Below are positions 9,577 to 17,669 of a stretch of 24,548 nt of DNA, in pieces. The notes beneath the pieces were generated by a model that ran no database searches, was not told where the DNA came from, and saw nothing but the letters and a program-made list of their open reading frames with translations. A program made the translations under genes and the position numbers. Where the stretch lies: NCBI GenBank assembly GCA_036897095.1, contig JAYMSP010002401.1:1-24548 (forward strand), written 5' to 3'. This DNA comes from Plantago elongata (Eukaryota; Streptophyta; Magnoliopsida; Lamiales; Plantaginaceae). Within the stretch, counting starts at the first letter, position 1; every line of letters starts with the position of its first letter.

Positions 9577-9961
9577 CTGGCCAGGATTCCCGAATTATCT
9601 CAGCACATTCATCCGCTCTTAACCACATCTGTTCGAATCTGAATCTTTTGGGCCTGGGTCTACGGATATAAAGACGGGGTCGGTAAGAGGTCGGTTGTGA
9701 GGTGGTCGGATTTGGTCTGTTTCGGGGTGTTAGGGACGGCTGTTGATGGCTGCTGCGGGGAGGAGGTTGGCTGTGACGGGCTGGGTTTTGTTGTGGAGGT
9801 GGTTGGCTATTGCGGGAAGGAGATTGGCTGTGGCGGGTTGGGTTCTGCTGTGTTGGTGGTTGGTTGGGACGGGGATACGTTGGTGGCGTAGGTGAGGCAG
9901 GCTGGTAGGTGCGGTTGGACTGAGTAGATGAGTAAGGGGAGAAGGAAGCAAAGATAGCTAA
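9577..9961 (-). pseudogene. LINE linker with Pro/Gln/Arg-rich repeat, then FRFE segment
   Basis: In the frame of the SDHLAI motif the reading stays open for about 95 residues of low complexity. Near-repeats are QQNPTRHSQSP and QQNPARHSQPP, separated by RNSQPP. The frame then enters RFRFEQMWLRADECAEIIRE, the segment that joins endonuclease and reverse transcriptase in plant LINEs. Most family members have only a short Pro-rich link here, so this one is expanded. It explains the local G-rich plus-strand composition at 9660-9960. After the SW of this segment the reverse transcriptase is absent and the frame shifts into RNase H. Confidence 0.7.
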
Positions 9962-10593
9962 GTGATCAGATCTTCATACAGTGATGTCTGATAAGTGTGG
10001 GAAAAGTAGTGCACCACTGTGGATAAGCCACTCCTCTATCAAGTCTCTCCTTTGTGTTATGAGGCACTCCTCTATGGCTATTCCAAGTGAATGGGCATCC
10101 CACAAAATCGAGATCAATTAAATCATTATGGTCGGATTAAGGTTTCCCGGAAATCCCTCAATCTCCATTCTGGTGTCAAGGGACCTCCCAACTTCTCATT
10201 ATGAGCAGTAATCTCATTAAATTCACCCATCACTAACCACTCTCTATGTGAATGGATGCTCAAATCTCATAGTAGTTTCCAAGTACTCTTCCTCTTTGAT
10301 GTTTCCGGTTCTCCATAGATCCCAGTGAATCTCCAAATCACAGAAGACCCCATCAATTGTACATTAGCATCTATGTGATGCCTACTACAACTCAACAAGG
10401 TTACATACGTCTCTTGATCCCAGAGTAATGTTAATCCTCCAGAACTCCCTACAACTGCTATACTAACACCAAACAAATTCAACTTATTATGTAAATTGTC
10501 AAACCCACAGTCATCCAACTTTGTTTCCATGAGAAAGACAACATTGGGGAGAAGGTCCTATAGAAGACTTCGAAGTGCACGAATTGTCCAAAA
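9962..10593 (-). pseudogene. LINE endonuclease (EEP) domain, broken
   Basis: Conceptual translation shows landmarks of the apurinic-type endonuclease of plant LINEs in order: TIRALRSLL, NVVFLMETKL, VGSSGGLTLLW, WRFTGIYGEPE, REWLVMGEFNEI (usually MGDFNEI), DFVGCPFTWN, KERLDRGVA and SDHLAI. The start (the WNCRGLG part) is missing. A TAG at 10558-10560 and a TGA at 10267-10269 interrupt the frame where family members usually have Arg. Two further frame changes lie near 10130 and 9970. The catalytic-loop Asp of GDFN is Glu here. It encoded the target-nicking activity of the element. Confidence 0.85.
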
Positions 10594-10612
10594 GTTTAAG
10601 GGATAAATATCT

Positions 10613-11960
10613 CAAAAGTACTAGTTTTTGTTGATTCAAATGAGCTTATCCTGAGCTCAAATTAATTTAGGATAAATAAAAAGAAATATTAATTCAGCTT
10701 GTTTGGGTCGGAAGTAGAGTGCAATTCAAATTGGTGAATTTTTTTTTACTTTGGTTCACAACTTAAATTAATTTTTTAGTTAATTATCCTAAATGAAATG
10801 CACATTAATTAAATGAGTTAACTCTTTTTTTAATTGACTAAAGGTGGTTCGAACTCTTAACATATTGATTAGAGGTGAAGATTGAGTTGCGCTTCGTTGT
10901 TAAAATGAGTTGACTCTAACAATTCAATTAATCATAAAACCTATATAAAATTACAATTCTATAGTATAACACACAAATTCTAGTAATTCAACTATAATTT
11001 AGTCACCAATTCACCTATATTTAAATAAATTGAACTACAATTTCGATCTTAAAAAATAGATTAAGGAATAACAAATTATACTTACTCTATCACAGATAAG
11101 CAATTTAATTTTAACTTTTTATAATTAATTATTTTTATTTTAATTACGAATTAATTTTAAATTGTCTTTGAAAATTGTTTAATTCAATCATTGAGGAAGT
11201 AAAGTTGATTGGGGAAAGGTTGGAACAGTGATAGCTTGTAGCTACATCTAAAAGTAGATTTTTCAAAATTTAAAAAATCACTTTTATGATCACTGGTGTA
11301 GATATTCTGCTAGAAAAATCATTTGTACTACAGGGATAAATGTATGTGGAGGGGGCAAAAGTAAACTTTAATTTTGTAGCGGGAAGGTGTTGAAAGTAAT
11401 TTTATTATGTAACAACGAGATTTACATATTGACAACTAATGGATATATATGTACAGAACTTATGCGTAATTTGGATTAGTAGTCGTTGGCTTGTGTGGAG
11501 ATAAATATGAATAAACTTAAATCTCATTAATTAATCATAAAGTATTAATTATAGTTCTCATAAAAATGAAGAAAATGTGTTTAAAACCAATTCTAAGTCG
11601 TTAGCAACACTGCAAAAATGAGGATTATTAGTGTGAGATTTGATAACTCATGGAAGAAAGTGTTATAAAAATGCACATTAATCTTAAGATGTTGAAATTA
11701 TAATTATAAAGACTTGATGTAAATATGCTTTCCATTTTCTACACTATCACTAATAAGAGATGAAAAAGAAAATAGAAAAAACTAATATAAACATTTATTA
11801 GAGCTAGGCACAACACACTAACAAAAAAAATTTATATGGAACAGTTATATACCTAATTAAGATAACATTATATTGGTGTGTTGATGTACTTGTTTATTGT
11901 ACATAGAGCAAGTTTTTTAGAGACGGTCTGTAGATAATTTAGATGGACCTATATTTTTCA
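10613..11960. other. Intergenic, no gene recognised
   Basis: Very AT-rich with no open frame of note on either strand. A GAGACGGTCT word near 11926 resembles the terminal motif of the element at 18986-20678 but stands alone here. No tRNA, rRNA or CRISPR-like structure is seen. Confidence 0.5.
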
Positions 11961-11980
11961 AATAATAATAATAATAATTT

Positions 11981-12545
11981 GACTCTCCCCGACGACTAGC
12001 CACTAAAGATTGCTTGGCATACTTTAAAGTTGTAATTGATGGTAACTGCGCGTTTTGTAGTGGTGTAGAAACTTTAGATCACCTATTTTTCCAATGCCTC
12101 ACTACCTATGAAATTATGAGATGAGAGCTTTAATGGATGCACATCTCGCACCCACAACTTGTGGATTGGCAACCACTATTGGAATGGATACGACTTCGCA
12201 CACAGGGCAAGGATGTAAGGTTTATATATTCCATGCTCTGATGAAGGAGACTATCTACCAAATTTGGGTGACACGGAATGAGATACTCTTCCAACAAAAA
12301 CTATGGATTAACTTGGCGTTTTTAGTTCCTTCACGCAAGCCGTACGGCTGAGATGCAAGGATGGCAGGGCCGGATTGTTACTTGACCAATTTACTTGATT
12401 ATAACATGATATGTTTAGGCTTTCTTTGAGGTGTTTTTCATTAGTTACTAGTTGTTGGTTTGGAGTTCATCAACCCCTAAATGTACATACATTGTTTTGG
12501 CTAATAAGTTTTGTTCTTCTTTCCAAAAAATAAATAAATAAATAA

Positions 12546-12576
<31 letters not shown>
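11981..12576 (+). mobile_element. LINE 3' fragment: zinc-binding RVT region and A-rich tail
   Basis: From 11981 the frame reads DSPRRLATKDCLAYF, then CAFCSGVETLDHLFFQC: the zf-RVT domain of plant LINEs with its C-x2-C and H-x4-C ligands. A TGA at 12122-12124 and a frame change follow. Later frames give LLEWIRLRTQGK and ETIYQIWVTRNEILFQQK, the expected downstream motifs. The fragment ends in an A-rich tail (AAATAAATA then (TAA)n, 12525-12576). It is 5'-truncated, in the opposite orientation to the LINE at 9011-10612, and a different copy. No clear target-site duplication was found; a short (AAT)5 run lies just before the 5' end. Confidence 0.8.
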
Positions 12577-12950
12577 TCAACAAAAATAATAATTATAACT
12601 CTATTTAGCTAAACTAATTGATATGGAAGCTGGTATATGATTGTGTAGCTGAAAGTTTAGTTAATTTTTTATAGAAGTGTTTGGTAAATTAATTAGATAC
12701 TAAACTAGCAAATTGGATAAATATGATATGCGAAATAAACAACTAGCTTATTATTATATAAGCTTAATTGAAAAAATTATCAAATTAACAAATTTATCAG
12801 CTACCAGCTATACGATTAATTAATCGGAGGTACATATAAATAAGCAAACAAATAAGCTTGTACTAAAATAAACCTGCCATAACTCTTATAATCATAATAA
12901 GAATTATTATTATTATTTTTTTTTAAAATTTTTTTTTATTAAAAAAGATA
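12577..12950. other. Intergenic, possible MITE debris
   Basis: AT-rich. TAGCTGAA, CTAGCTTA and CAGCTACCAGCTA words at 12600-12830 suggest an old small DNA transposon, but termini and target-site duplication could not be set. No gene is seen. Confidence 0.35.
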
Positions 12951-13247
12951 TACCTCCGCCCCGAATTAGTTGTTCCATTTTAACTTTTCATGGTCAACAT
13001 TTCAAACTTCAAATGCGATAGCTTATAAATAATGTTGGTAAAATAAAATAAAATTTATATCATTAAAGGTCATATGTTAATTTTTATTACATATTCTCAA
13101 AAATTCATTAAAGGTCATATGTTATTTTTATTATATATTCTCAAAAATTCATTAAGAATATCATATGTGAGTAAATTAAGATTAAATTTGAAAACGTTAA
13201 TCATGAAATTTTAAAATGAAATATTCAATTTTAAAACGGAGAGAGTA
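12951..13247. mobile_element. Stowaway/Mariner-like MITE with internal 45-bp duplication
   Basis: The left end TACCTCCGCCCCGAATTAG and the right end AAAACGGAGAGAGTA resemble the TACTCCCTCCGTCCC termini of plant Stowaway MITEs, with TA at each boundary. It is non-coding. Inside, a 45-bp unit starting CATTAAAGGTCATATGTTA occurs twice in tandem (from 13061 and from 13106), with a partial third copy from 13150. Confidence 0.65.
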
Positions 13248-13399
13248 ATTTTCATTAAAATTTATTTTATACTATTATTTTAATTTAATATAAGAATAAT
13301 ATGTAGTTAATGTTGGTAGAAATTGTTCTTAAGATTTTATTACTTAATGCAAAATGAAGGAAGAGAACAAATTGGCGTGAACTACAAGTGTTGGTGGGC

Positions 13400-13418
13400 T
13401 TGGACGTTTGACGTCCAA
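13400..13418. other. Perfect hairpin with ACGT-core motifs
   Basis: TTGGACGT-TTG-ACGTCCAA is a perfect 8-bp inverted repeat with a 3-nt loop. It carries a TGACGTCC word typical of plant bZIP sites. It lies at the start of the exon/intron-like fragment at 13380-14290 and may be a promoter element of that fragment's source; function is inference. Confidence 0.5.
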
Positions 13419-13938
13419 CCGTGCTCCCTCAGATCGTAAAATTGTTGAGTCCTCCATGGCTAGATGTAAAAGTGTTGGTGTATTCATTTTTTTTTTCACC
13501 TTTCAGCGGCTGGTTTCTCGATTTTCTCCATTGCTGCTCAACCATGCAAATAAGTTTCTATTTCCCGCTCAATCACTTTGATTATTATACTCATCTTATT
13601 CTATCATGATCTTAATTTCTACAGAATTTCATCTTGTTTTAGTGATTTGAAATTTAGATCATTGCACTCATTTCGATTTTTGTATTATCTCGCCCAATTG
13701 ATTGTTGTAAGACAGTTATCTGATTATATTGAGCTAATTAGTAGACTCTGCTTTAGGGTAAAAATGGCCACTTTGACTGTATTCGTTTGATTTGATGAAT
13801 TTTCTGGTGATTTATGATGCTTAATGTTTAGGTAGTAGCTAGTTAGCTGTTTATGGATTTTGAATTACCAAGTGTCTACTGTCTAGGTTGATTAAATTTA
13901 ACACTAGTAAGAGCTGATTATGAAACATTGAGTATCAG

Positions 13939-14287
13939 GACGGAGCTTTGCCGATTCAGTACAGAAGATATACCCAGGCAGGAGCATTAGATTTATCCGT
14001 TCCGATTCCCCCAGGTCGGTCTAATTTATATGTTAGTTTTATGTTTGATATTTGTTGAAACTATCATGTAAAAGTTTCAGCTGTTTCATTTTGTTTGTTT
14101 CAGTTGTTTCATTTTGCTTGTTCCACCGGAAATTAGTTATTATTCCTTTCATAATTATTGCACTAATTCAATTTGTGTCATTTTCCTTTCCTATTTGCCA
14201 GATTTCATCTATCTCGTTACCATCTCCAAGATCCAGCAAGAATCTCCTTTGATAGAGGCTAGAGCATCAACCACAATCTCAGTTTAA
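13939..14287 (+). pseudogene. Exon-intron-exon fragment of unknown gene
   Basis: A 76-bp segment (13939-14014) bounded by ATCAG upstream and a GT donor downstream reads DGALPIQYRRYT followed by QAGALDLSVPIPP. A T-rich 187-bp intron (14015-14201, ending TTTGCCAG) separates it from a second exon reading DFIYLVTISKIQQ and on to a TAA at 14285-14287. The frame stays open across the phase-1 junction for 53 codons. Sequence before 13939 looks like UTR or intron (T-rich, stop-rich) and has no convincing start. I do not recognise the protein. It may be a captured gene fragment or a short non-coding transcript. Confidence 0.4.
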
Positions 14288-14811
14288 TGTCTTAGCTTGT
14301 GTCTTCAACATATTGTTATAGCTGCTACTCTGTTTAATGATGTTCAGACTGGGTGTTTCTACTTACATTCCTAAGCAGTTTGATTTTACCATTTCATGAA
14401 TTGCTACTCTGTTTAATGAGATCTGTTATATTGTATTATTAATTAAATCTCATTCAATTTATGTGATTTTAAGTTTTTGAGTAAATATTTTTTATTCGTA
14501 GATTATTTTTCTTTCACAAATTGCAGAATAAATTCTATAATTTTTAAATAATTCAATCTTTTTATATAAAAGAAATAATAATTCAATTTTATTATTAAAA
14601 AGAAAAGGAATAATCTAATATTTGGATTATTCTTTTTTTTATTAAACTTATATTCTTTTTAACAACAGTTATTAGTTGTCAACTCCTAACACTAGTAGCT
14701 AGCCGAGCCGATGAAAACCGTAAAAAGTTGCCAACGTTGATTGCTAATAGCCTTCATTTGTGTGAGAAGTTTAACCGATATAGCTAAAAAACATTACCAT
14801 CATACTATTTA
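14288..14811. other. Intergenic with short direct repeat and AT hairpin
   Basis: An 18-bp word TGCTACTCTGTTTAATGA occurs at 14323-14340 and again at 14402-14419. An AT-rich hairpin (GGAATAATC facing GGATTATTC) lies near 14600-14640. No gene is seen. Confidence 0.4.
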
Positions 14812-15163
14812 GGTTGTGTTTGCAAACGCTTAAAAAATTTGATTTTGTGATTTTGAAGTAGCAAAAGTAGTTTTTTAGTGTTTTAAATTACAATTTCTAC
14901 CGCAACTTCTCTGGAAAAAAATATGTAACTGTCAAAAGCAGAGAAACAATCCAACAGGTGCTTCTAATTGCTTTAAACAAGTAGAAGCTATTTTTCCAAT
15001 TAAAAATAATTGATTAAGTTAATTTTTACAAACACTATAACTTTTGCTTTTACAATTTTAAATTGTTCTTTATATGTTATATCAAACACTAGTAATTTTT
15101 GCTTAAAATAAACTTTTAGTGGTAGACAAAAAAGTACCTACATAAGCATTTGCAAACACACAC
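14812..15163. mobile_element. PIF/Harbinger-like (Tourist) MITE
   Basis: The left end GGTTGTGTTTGCAAACGCTTA and the reverse complement of the right end GTGTGTGTTTGCAAATGCTTA form terminal inverted repeats. They are flanked by TTA on both sides (14809-14811, 15164-15166), the target duplication typical of Harbinger elements. The 352-bp body is AT-rich and non-coding. The flanks CATACTA (left) and TAGTATG (right) are also inverted, so the true termini could lie a few bases further out. Confidence 0.65.
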
Positions 15164-15382
15164 TTAGTATGAATCATTTGCATCAAATTATTTACTCGAA
15201 AGTATATTTGTGACAGGATCAATTCTTATAACATTAGTATTCCCCGTTATTAAAAAGCTTCTTTTATAATAATATAAATAAATAACATAAAAGTCCTCAA
15301 ACTTGAGAAAAATTATCAAAAGAATAGTGAAATGTAACTTTGAACTTTTTAGATGATGGAATTTTTTTATCCAAAAATACTA

Positions 15383-15541
15383 GGGGGCTGATTGGTATAT
15401 AATTTGAATGTACATTTGGATGGATTTTGGTGAAATTGTGTTTGGATGGAATTGAAATGGGGGTATTTGAAGTGTATTTTAGGGCAAATCACTGTTCATC
15501 AAGCCAAATAGGTCGATTACAATTGTTTCCCAAACATCCCC
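15383..15541 (+). mobile_element. Short MITE, copy 1 (family also at 23788-23943)
   Basis: It starts GGGGGCTGATTGGTATATAA and ends GTTTCCCAAACATCCCC, giving short GGGG(C/A)TG(A/T)TTGG inverted ends of Harbinger/hAT-MITE style. The body (ATTTGGATGGATTTTGGTGA and AAATTGTGTTTG) matches the reverse complement of 23788-23943 along nearly its whole length. The small open frame at 15427-15630 runs through and beyond the element and is not considered a gene. Confidence 0.65.
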
Positions 15542-15639
15542 TGGACGTTAAAATCAGACACTTGCTCCAAAACTACAAACTATCAAAGGTTACCAAAATG
15601 CTTCAAGTAAGCCGTTTGCCAATAAGGTAATGTTTCTAT

Positions 15640-15735
15640 TGAACCGAAATTTATTAAATTAAATTAAATTGAAATAAAATATAAATTATAATTAAGTCGA
15701 ACGGAACTGAATTAAAATAATTTTTAGTTGTAGTA
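15640..15735 (+). repeat. Dispersed degenerate repeat, copy 2
   Basis: This segment shares the core ATATAAATTATAATTAAGTC and CGAACGGAACTGAATTAAA with the copies at 2690-2815 and, reversed, 20780-20915. It is more eroded than the other two, with runs of AAATT. Confidence 0.45.
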
Positions 15736-16042
15736 CAACCACCAAAATTAACAATTTAACACTATTTATTTTTGTTCCTGACATGTTGAGTATATGTTTT
15801 CAAAGTATAATTAGCATGGGTGATTACCCTCGAAGTATATTTTTATACCCTCGCAAATTTGTTATGATATATTTTACAGTTAAAAGATACTATTCCTGCC
15901 ATATCTTTAATGTTTGATACTTTGAGGTTATTTCCTTTTACTACTAGACTAGATTTTCCATTATCATTTATGACTCTTACCGACGGTGGATTTATTATGA
16001 TCACGAAGTACTAGAATAAACCCAGTGGTCATTAATGATGAA
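15736..16042. other. Intergenic upstream of gene 2 module
   Basis: AT-rich DNA with no gene seen and no clear similarity to the corresponding region before 6632 in gene 1. Confidence 0.45.
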
Positions 16043-16174
16043 CTGTGGTGAGGGTCACATGCATGAGATCCCATGATTATGAGCCATTATGACTCATTCA
16101 CTAATTAACAACCTTCTCTTAATTAGATCCAATCCATCGTAACATTTGAAATTTCCACGAGTTGCCGCTTAAAC
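16043..16174 (+). promoter_or_regulatory. Conserved upstream module of gene 2 (blocks A and B, RY element)
   Basis: Block A (16043-16082) has CTGTGGT, CACATGCAT and AGATCCCATGATTATGA; block B (16153-16174) has TTCCAC and GTTGCCGCTTAAAC. Both match the module at 6632-6757. The RY-type CATGCATG is at 16058-16065, and a bZIP-like TGACTCA lies between the blocks at about 16090-16096. Here the module ends about 600 bp before the start codon, because extra DNA (16175-16718) lies between block B and the TATA box. Confidence 0.75.
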
Positions 16175-16725
16175 ATGGATGAATTTGAAGTATGCTGATT
16201 TATATTACATTCGACACAATTGGAGATACATCTTAGATTTCTAACACTTACCTTATTCATCATCAGTTTCATCATGATTCAGACCGATCATAAATATTAA
16301 TTAATTTATTAATTTAAGTGAATTATAAATAAAGATCGAGATCAATCACATATCCAACACATCAAAGATAAGAATCTTACCAGTCACCTTGTAGATTTCA
16401 CGACCACATTTTTATACCCTTGTATATAAAATGAACTTTGAATTTGCCTTTATCATTAAAAAATGAACATTTTAATCCGATTTCATCACTTTGCATTGTC
16501 ATAGTAAATAGTAATGAATTTATAAATATTGTGTAGGTTCTAGAGTGATAATCTTGCTTCTATACCCCGTTATCTAAACATCACGCCTTGTGCGATGTGT
16601 GGCATCCCACAAATATCTTATTCTTACCCCTTGCCCATATTACTAGCTTAGTAATTTGAGTTTTAAACATTGTGCATCATCAAATTAAATTGTAAAAAAA
16701 ATAAATGAAAAAGAGACCCTTAAAC
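16175..16725. other. Extra promoter segment in gene 2, flanked by CTTAAAC repeat
   Basis: CTTAAAC ends block B at 16168-16174 and recurs at 16719-16725 directly before the TATA box. Removing 16175-16718 plus one repeat copy restores the gene 1 arrangement GCCGCTTAAAC-nnn-TATAAAT. The 544-bp segment is AT-rich, non-coding and has no evident terminal inverted repeats or poly(A) tail. The simplest reading is an insertion with a 7-bp target duplication; a deletion in gene 1 between direct repeats would look the same. Confidence 0.5.
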
Positions 16726-16728
16726 CCC

Positions 16729-16736
16729 TATAAATT
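16729..16736 (+). promoter_or_regulatory. TATA box of gene 2
   Basis: CCCTATAAATTAG lies 43 bp before the start codon, in the same CTTAAAC-nnn-TATAAAT context as gene 1. The short pyrimidine-rich leader that follows ends AACAATGGC, a strong plant start context. Confidence 0.75.
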
Positions 16737-16771
16737 AGCCTCCTCCAAACCCTTCAACCACACACTCAACA

Positions 16772-17665
16772 ATGGCTTCATCTTCAACCTCAACACTAGC
16801 CTTCCTCTTCCTCCTCCTCATATGCAGCTCTTCTGCAACCCCAAGTAGCTTCCCTAACCCATTCCCTTCACCACCACCACCACCACTATACACCGCCCCT
16901 GCACCAGCCCCTCACGGCCACCACCACCACCCCCCCCCCCCTACTCCTCCACCAGCCAAAACCCCACCTCACCCACCTTCTAAATCCCCTGTAGTCTCCC
17001 CTCCTTCAAAATCCCCCGTCTCACCACCAGCCCACTCCCCTGTCTCACCACCAGCTCACTCCCCTGTTTCTCCACCAGCCCACTCTCCAGTCTCACCACC
17101 GGCCCACTCTCCAGTCTCACCACCGGCTCACCCACCGGTCAAACCACCAACCTCTCCTCCTCAAAGAAAATTGGTCGGCATTCGCGGTATGGTCTATTGC
17201 AAGGCCTGCAAGTACAGGGGTGTTGATACTCTCTCTTCCGCCACCCCTATTCTCGGTAAGTTTTCAAAACAAATGTCATGTTATGGCCACGGAGGTTAAG
17301 TAGATCTTAATTGCATATTTTTATGTTAATGTTATGATTTGAATGTTTCAGGTGCTGTTGTGGAGCTGAAGTGCAAGAACTCAAAGTACCCACTAGTCCT
17401 GAAAACAACTACAGACAAGAACGGTTACTTCATTTTCCTACCAAAATTGCTAACAACATTTGGTGTCCACAAGTGTAATGTGACTCTTGCCCACTCCCCA
17501 CTCAAGAACTGCACCCATCCCACCAATATGCACGGTGGAGTCGCCGGAGCCATGCCGGTTGCGACACCTCTAGCGCCGGTGAACAACACTCCGCCACCAT
17601 TCATGATGTACAGCCTTCAGCCTTTTGCCTTTGAGGCGTCCAAGAAAGTTCCTTGCACCAAGTGA
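16772..17665 (+). CDS. AGP31-like His/Pro-rich PAC-domain cell-wall protein (gene 2, two exons)
   Basis: Predicted secreted arabinogalactan-type cell-wall protein, paralogue of gene 1. Exons are 16772-17255 and 17352-17665, with a 96-bp phase-1 GT-AG intron (17256-17351) splitting Gly162, the same place as in gene 1. The product is 265 aa. Residues 1-22 form a signal peptide (cleavage near SSSA/TP); 42-47 are Ala-Pro repeats, a classic arabinogalactan glycomodule; H48 and H50-H53 form a His cluster; 81-120 are five tandem SPVSPPAH units; 132-265 are the PAC domain beginning RKLVGIRGMVYCKACKYRG, with cysteines 143, 146, 169, 203, 215 and 263. N-glycosylation sequons occur at N204 (NVT), N214 (NCT) and N239 (NNT). 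His cluster, Pro-rich stretch and PAC in this order are the AGP31 layout. Cysteine spacing matches gene 1 except for the last two gaps. No canonical AATAAA follows closely. The start is the first ATG after the TATA box and opens the signal peptide. Confidence 0.94.
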
Positions 17666-17669
17666 AATA

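Larger units (their letters stand above)
9011..10612 (-). mobile_element. LINE retrotransposon insertion with 16-bp target-site duplication
   Basis: The body (9027-10596) is flanked by identical 16-bp direct repeats TAAGGGATAAATATCT (9011-9026 and 10597-10612). On the plus strand a poly(T) run follows the left repeat, which is the poly(A) tail of a minus-strand element. Reading on the minus strand from 10596: part of an endonuclease domain (5'-truncated), a Pro/Gln/Arg-rich linker, the FRFE...W segment that normally precedes the reverse transcriptase, then directly an RNase H domain and a short 3' tail. The reverse transcriptase is missing. In-frame stops and frameshifts make it a pseudo-element. 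The intact flanking repeat shows it was inserted as one unit between the two AGP31-like genes. Confidence 0.9.

Noticed and set aside
9222-9642. Plus-strand open frames of 66 and 131 residues
   Set aside because: They are antisense shadows of the LINE RNase H domain on the minus strand and have no motifs of their own.
9697-9951. Overlapping plus- and minus-strand open frames in a G-rich patch, possible CpG-island-like promoter
   Set aside because: The minus-strand reading joins the LINE endonuclease end to the FRFE segment in one frame, so the patch is a Pro/Gln-rich part of that LINE.
10840-10860. GGTTCGAACTC word resembling a tRNA B box
   Set aside because: No cloverleaf or A box could be placed at the right distance.
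12600-12850. Possible hAT-like MITE from TAGCTG/CAGCTA words
   Set aside because: No paired termini or target duplication could be fixed.
17339-17665. Independent small ORF beginning MNVSG
   Set aside because: It starts inside the gene 2 intron; from 17352 it is exon 2 of gene 2.
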